From NCBI GenBank assembly GCA_030633185.1, contig DAOVTG010000090.1, positions 1 to 8,988 of the forward strand: a stretch of 8,988 nt of DNA, written 5' to 3'. Numbering within the stretch: position 1 is the stretch's first letter; each line of letters begins with the position of its first letter. Shown here piece after piece: positions 6,363-8,988 of this stretch. A model generated the notes under the pieces. That model had not been told where the DNA came from, made no database searches, and saw only the letters and a program-made list of their open reading frames with translations. This DNA comes from Deltaproteobacteria bacterium (GTDB lineage Bacteria > Desulfobacterota > Anaeroferrophillalia > Anaeroferrophillales > Tharpellaceae). Both the position numbers and the translations under genes were made by a program.

Positions 6363-7244
6363 ATGGAAAAATATCTGCAGAAAGCTGCTATCTTAAGTGA
6401 ATCGCTGCCCTATATCAGAAAATTCTATGGCAAAACCCTGGTCATCAAATATGGCGGTCATGCCATGGTCGATGAGGCGTTGCAGGAATCCTTTGCTAAA
6501 GATGTGGCCTTGCTCAAATTTATCGGCATCAATCCGGTAATTGTTCACGGCGGTGGTCCTCAAATCGGCAGAGTTCTGGAACGGATGGGTATTGAGAGCT
6601 CTTTTGTTCAGGGTATGCGGGTTACCGATCAGGATACCATGGACGTTGTCGAGATGGTGCTGGTCGGTAAGGTTAATAAAAATATTGTCAATCTTATTAA
6701 TCAGCATGGCGGCATCGCGGTCGGTTTGAGCGGTAAGGATGGGCGTCTGCTGCAGGCCGAAAAATTGCTGATGTACGATACCCCCAAAGCCGATCGGCCA
6801 CCTGAGATTATTGATGTTGGTAAAGTTGGCCGAGTTGCTAAAGTCAATCCTGAAATCCTCAATCGTTTAGACGAAGCCGGTTTTATTCCGGTGATCGCCC
6901 CGGTCGGGGTCGATGATGCGGGTGAAACCTACAATATCAATGCCGATCTTGTTGCCGGGGCTGTGGCCTCAGCTTTGCAGGCTGAGAAATTGGTGCTTTT
7001 AACCGATGTTCCAGGGGTCAGCAATCTTGCCGGTGAGCTTTTGAGCAGTCTCAATCGACAAGAAGTTGAAGCGCTCGTAAAAAGCGGCGCTATTAAAGGC
7101 GGGATGCTGCCTAAAATTGGCTGCTGCCTTGATGCTCTGGCAGCCGGGGTGGCCAAAACTCATATTGTCGATGGTCGTCAACCTCATTGTCTATTACTAG
7201 AAATTTTTACACCCGAAGGGGTTGGTACTGAGATTTTAGTCTAA
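6363..7244 (+). CDS. argB: Acetylglutamate kinase (N-acetyl-L-glutamate 5-phosphotransferase)
   Basis: This 293-residue amino-acid kinase phosphorylates N-acetylglutamate with ATP, the second step of arginine synthesis. Visible signatures are VIKYGGHAM (catalytic Lys29), PVIVHGGGPQIG with the Gly-rich substrate loop, GLSGKDG, the YNINADLVAGAVA block, LTDVPGV, and SGAIKGGMLPKI with the second catalytic Lys. The protein ends LLLEIFTPEGVGTEILV. It carries an N-terminal helix of about 22 residues before the kinase core. In the family, that extension and the longer length mark the hexameric, arginine-inhibited enzymes (Pseudomonas, Thermotoga) rather than the 258-residue E. coli type. Feedback inhibition by arginine is therefore inferred. 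The Shine-Dalgarno is weak, so translation may depend on coupling from hslU. Confidence 0.96.
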   Translation: MEKYLQKAAILSESLPYIRKFYGKTLVIKYGGHAMVDEALQESFAKDVALLKFIGINPVIVHGGGPQIGRVLERMGIESSFVQGMRVTDQDTMDVVEMVLVGKVNKNIVNLINQHGGIAVGLSGKDGRLLQAEKLLMYDTPKADRPPEIIDVGKVGRVAKVNPEILNRLDEAGFIPVIAPVGVDDAGETYNINADLVAGAVASALQAEKLVLLTDVPGVSNLAGELLSSLNRQEVEALVKSGAIKGGMLPKIGCCLDALAAGVAKTHIVDGRQPHCLLLEIFTPEGVGTEILV

Positions 7245-7246
7245 TT

Positions 7247-8419
7247 ATGCATCTTCTAGAAGGTCGCCACCATATCGTTATACCCTGTTCACCCGGCGTC
7301 ACCCCTTTTTTGGTTCGCGAACTGCGTGACCTGAAAATGCCGATTATTGATGAACGCTCCACTTCGGTGACGACAAAAGGTGATTTTACTGACGTTTTAA
7401 GGCTTAATCTGAACCTGCGTACCGGACAGCGGGTTTTATGGCGTCTTGCGGCCTTTGAGGCTGCCGATCCCGATCAACTTTACGATAAGCTGATGCCCCT
7501 GCCTTGGGAAGAACTGGTCGCAGCGGACGGTTATTTTTCGGTTACCTCAGTGGTTGATACTCCGACCATCAGGGATAGTCGTTTTGCTAATTTGCGGGTA
7601 AAAGATGCGATTGTCGATCGCCTGCGGCGTTGTTGCGGCCGTCGTCCCGACAGCGGCCCGCTTCGTGACAAACTGGTTTTTCACCTCTTTTGGCAGCAGA
7701 ACAAAGTCAAATTCTATCTCGACACCTCCGGCCCAACCCTGGCCCAGCGCGGCTATCGCTTAGATCCCGGCAAAGCCCCATTACGAGAAACTCTGGCCGC
7801 CGCTTTGGTTCTGGCCAGCGGCTGGAACGGGGCCAAAACTTTGGTCAATCCGATGTGCGGCAGCGGTACTCTGGCGATTGAAGCAGCCCTGCTGGCGCAA
7901 AATCGGATTCCGGGTTTATTGCGTCAAGCATACTCCTTTCAGTTTCTGCTTGGCTATAAAAATATGGAACTACTCAGTCTTCAGGCCCAAGCCCGACGGG
8001 TCTCCCGGCCGGATCGAAAAACCCGCCTGATCGCTTCCGATATCGATCCGCAGATGATTAAGGTTGCCAAAGAAAATGCCGTCCGCGCCGAAGTCGATGA
8101 CGTCATCGAGTTTGTCACCTGTGATTTCGCCCAAACCCCGGTTCCCGAAGGCGGCGGGGTGCTGCTCTGTAATCCTGAATATGGTGTCCGCCTCGGCGAA
8201 GAGGAGGAACTCAAAGCAACCTACCGACGTTTTGGTGATTTTCTCAAACAGTCAGCCACCGGTTACGAAGCTTTTATATTCAGCGGTAATCGCAATCTTT
8301 TAAAAGAGATCGGCCTGCGCCCGGCCCGGCGCTGGTTTTTTGATAACGGCGGCATCGCTTGTGAACTGGCCGCCTACCCGCTCTACGCCGGGAGTCTGAT
8401 AAAACCTGAAATCAACTAA
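7247..8419 (+). CDS. THUMP-domain class I SAM-dependent RNA methyltransferase (RlmL/YpsC-like)
   Basis: This 390-residue protein resembles the N-terminal half of E. coli RlmL, a 23S rRNA G2445 N2-methyltransferase, and Bacillus YpsC. An N-terminal ferredoxin-like/THUMP region spans about residues 10-160. It is followed by QRGYRLDPGKAPLRETLAAAL and a Rossmann methyltransferase domain. Motif I is NPMCGSGT (201-208), the acidic SAM-ribose motif is ASDIDPQM (263-270), and the catalytic motif is NPEYGVRLG (309-317). The usual motif IV is NPPYG, and here the second Pro is Glu314-equivalent in the NPEYG form (Glu311). Substrate is probably a guanine of 23S rRNA, but the exact position is not inferable. 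ATG 7247 begins 2 nt after the argB stop, so it is likely the last gene of the hslV-hslU-argB operon. Confidence 0.88.
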   Translation: MHLLEGRHHIVIPCSPGVTPFLVRELRDLKMPIIDERSTSVTTKGDFTDVLRLNLNLRTGQRVLWRLAAFEAADPDQLYDKLMPLPWEELVAADGYFSVTSVVDTPTIRDSRFANLRVKDAIVDRLRRCCGRRPDSGPLRDKLVFHLFWQQNKVKFYLDTSGPTLAQRGYRLDPGKAPLRETLAAALVLASGWNGAKTLVNPMCGSGTLAIEAALLAQNRIPGLLRQAYSFQFLLGYKNMELLSLQAQARRVSRPDRKTRLIASDIDPQMIKVAKENAVRAEVDDVIEFVTCDFAQTPVPEGGGVLLCNPEYGVRLGEEEELKATYRRFGDFLKQSATGYEAFIFSGNRNLLKEIGLRPARRWFFDNGGIACELAAYPLYAGSLIKPEIN

Positions 8420-8426
8420 ATCCTGC

Positions 8427-8456
8427 TTGACACTCAAGCCATTTTTTTGTTACAAG
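8427..8456 (+). promoter_or_regulatory. sigma70-type promoter of tRNA-Leu
   Basis: A perfect -35 TTGACA (8427-8432) is followed after 18 nt by TACAAG (8451-8456), which matches the -10 consensus at 4 of 6 positions. Transcription would begin about 5 nt before the mature tRNA 5' end. It lies immediately after the stop codon of the methyltransferase gene, suggesting the tRNA has its own transcription. Confidence 0.6.
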
Positions 8457-8467
8457 CCAGACCTCGT

Positions 8468-8554
8468 GCCGGAGTGGTGAAATTGGTAGACGCACGGGAC
8501 TCAAAATCCCGCGGGGGCGACCCCGTGTCGGTTCGATTCCGACCTCCGGCACCA
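8468..8554 (+). tRNA. tRNA-Leu (anticodon CAA)
   Basis: Acceptor strand GCCGGAG (8468-8474) pairs with CTCCGGC (8544-8550), followed by discriminator A and an encoded CCA (8552-8554). The anticodon stem CGGGA/TCCCG holds loop CTCAAAA, giving anticodon CAA at 8502-8504, which reads UUG. A long class II variable arm (GGGG/CCCC with loop GCGA) and a TTCGATT T-loop are present, as expected for tRNA-Leu. The total is 87 nt. Confidence 0.97.
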
Positions 8555-8565
8555 TCAATAAATAC

Positions 8566-8610
8566 AGGCGCTTGAGACGATTTTTAACAGTCGTTTCAAG
8601 TGCCTTTTTT
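8566..8610 (+). terminator. Rho-independent terminator after tRNA-Leu
   Basis: A 15-bp stem pairs 8566-8580 (AGGCGCTTGAGACGA) with 8591-8605 (TCGTTTCAAGTGCCT) with only two G-T wobbles. The loop is 10 nt and the stem is followed by a run of T to 8610. It starts 12 nt after the CCA end of the tRNA. Confidence 0.92.
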
Positions 8611-8817
8611 ATGGTGTAATGTCTTGGCTTGGTTTTTTAATCATATGTCACCGACGTCCTGAAACTGTCTTCTTCTTAGCGGTTTAAAAATGTAACTCTA
8701 ACAGATCCCATCTATCGATTTCCTTCCCTGAAAAATTTAAAAAATCTTCTTCTTTCTTTTCTTCACTACATTCTTCTCTTTATAAAAATCTGTTCTCGTT
8801 GTTTCATGGGTCATCTT
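8611..8817. other. AT-rich non-coding stretch upstream of the Cys-rich gene
   Basis: No credible gene is seen here. The sequence is visibly richer in A and T than the housekeeping genes and includes a 20-nt pyrimidine-only tract (8745-8764). A TATAAA at 8781-8786 could serve as a -10 element for the downstream gene, leaving a leader of about 40 nt, but no good -35 accompanies it. The change in composition right after a tRNA and its terminator suggests a boundary between conserved and accessory sequence; this is inference. Confidence 0.35.
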
Positions 8818-8825
8818 GGAGGTGA
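8818..8825 (+). promoter_or_regulatory. strong Shine-Dalgarno for the UGA-containing gene
   Basis: GGAGGTGA is complementary to the 16S rRNA 3' end over all eight bases and lies 8 nt before ATG 8834. It is the best ribosome-binding site in the window. It fixes the start upstream of the in-frame UGA and argues that the short 5' part of the gene is really translated. Confidence 0.8.
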
Positions 8826-8833
8826 CTTGTTGT

Positions 8834-8988
8834 ATGAAGCTATTGAGAAAGAAAAAATGTCGTCATTGAGGTAGCTTGTACCGTCCCGATTGCCGCAATC
8901 ACAAAAAACAAAGGTACTGCACCAAACCAGATTGCCGCAAGGCGAGTAAAGCTGAAAGTCAGCAAAAATGGTTGCGGAAAAACCCTGA
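8834..8988 (+). CDS. small Cys-rich zinc-ribbon-like protein with in-frame UGA at a Cys position; candidate selenoprotein or nonsense mutant (3' partial)
   Basis: From ATG 8834 the frame reads MKLLRKKKCRH, then TGA (8867-8869), then GSLYRPDCRN, HKKQRYCTKPDC and RKASKAESQQKWLRKNP, and it is still open at the window edge. If UGA is residue 12, the pattern is C9-x2-U12-x16-C29-x4-C34, the layout of a small zinc ribbon. From memory, bacterial hypothetical proteins with CxxCG, P-D, RYCSxPxCRKASK and W-L-x-x-NP blocks have Cys at this place; they often lie in accessory regions and their function is unknown. Sequence after the stop keeps the family pattern, so the codon is either decoded as selenocysteine or is a recent mutation of TGC/TGT. 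A hairpin about 20 nt downstream could act as SECIS. A TTG restart at 8876 would lose the CxxC and lacks a Shine-Dalgarno. Confidence 0.6.
8870..8917 (+). promoter_or_regulatory. candidate bacterial SECIS element downstream of the UGA
   Basis: GATTG (8888-8892) pairs perfectly with CAATC (8896-8900) around CCG. With the closing G-C opened, the apical loop is GCCGC and starts 23 nt after the UGA. GTACC (8878-8882) can pair with GGTAC (8913-8917) as an outer stem enclosing the hairpin asymmetrically. E. coli fdhF SECIS has its G-containing apical loop about 20 nt after the UGA, so position and the G at the loop start are compatible. A competing small hairpin GGTA (8870-8873)/TACC (8879-8882) exists. 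Folding energy was not calculated, and short hairpins arise easily by chance. Confidence 0.3.

Noticed and set aside
8852..8857. A6 run before the UGA as a programmed frameshift site
   Set aside because: The Cys-pattern sequence continues in the same frame on both sides of the UGA, so no frameshift is needed; shifting would leave the conserved frame.
8867..8869. Genome-wide reassignment of UGA to a sense codon
   Set aside because: The rluD-like gene ends at UGA where its family ends, and no other gene in the window has an internal UGA.
8806..8874. Overlapping 22-codon ORF from ATG 8806 that passes the UGA at 8867 in another frame
   Set aside because: It ends at TAG 8872-8874, has no family-like sequence and no Shine-Dalgarno; the GGAGGTGA at 8818 serves ATG 8834.
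1..8988. CRISPR array, rRNA genes or complete insertion sequence
   Set aside because: No regularly spaced direct repeats, rRNA-like segments or transposase frames were seen on either strand.

Overview
The window reads as a chromosomal segment of a Gram-negative, probably deltaproteobacterial (Desulfobacterota-like) genome. The evidence is the gene order xerC-hslV-hslU-argB, a TonB protein with a signal anchor, and intergenic repeats of a kind I associate with sulfate and metal reducers. This taxonomic call is inference. Most of the window is conserved housekeeping sequence, tightly packed. Genes end in TAA or TAG, except the rluD-like fragment, which ends in TGA.

Layout: (1) 1-1975, plus strand: the 3' end of an RluA/RluD-family pseudouridine synthase, then pgeF (YfiH/YlmD laccase-domain protein), a YggT membrane protein, a DUF167/YggU protein and an FmdB-type zinc-ribbon protein, probably co-transcribed. 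(2) 1983-2981, minus strand: a TonB protein, convergent with the fmdB-like gene and separated from it by 7 bp. (3) 2982-3227: an intergenic region between divergent genes that carries a hairpin-containing dispersed-repeat candidate. (4) 3228-8419, plus strand: xerC, a 180-bp gap with large nested hairpins, hslV and hslU (ATP-dependent protease), argB (N-acetylglutamate kinase) and a THUMP/RlmL-like RNA methyltransferase. From hslV onward the genes are separated by 0-18 bp and look like one operon. (5) 8427-8610: a tRNA-Leu(CAA) with its own promoter and a strong intrinsic terminator. (6) 8611-8988: an AT-rich leader followed by a small Cys-rich gene that runs off the window.

The most interesting feature is this last gene. 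It has a near-perfect Shine-Dalgarno sequence and a start codon. An in-frame UGA sits exactly where the second cysteine of a CxxC zinc-ribbon motif is expected, and the frame stays open to the window edge. A short hairpin lies about 20 nt after the UGA, roughly where a bacterial SECIS apical loop would be. It is therefore a candidate selenoprotein of an unusual kind (Sec in a zinc-ligand position), with a simple nonsense mutation as the main alternative. Secondary points of interest are the nested hairpin between xerC and hslV and a short sequence resemblance between the rluD-pgeF junction and the tonB-xerC repeat.
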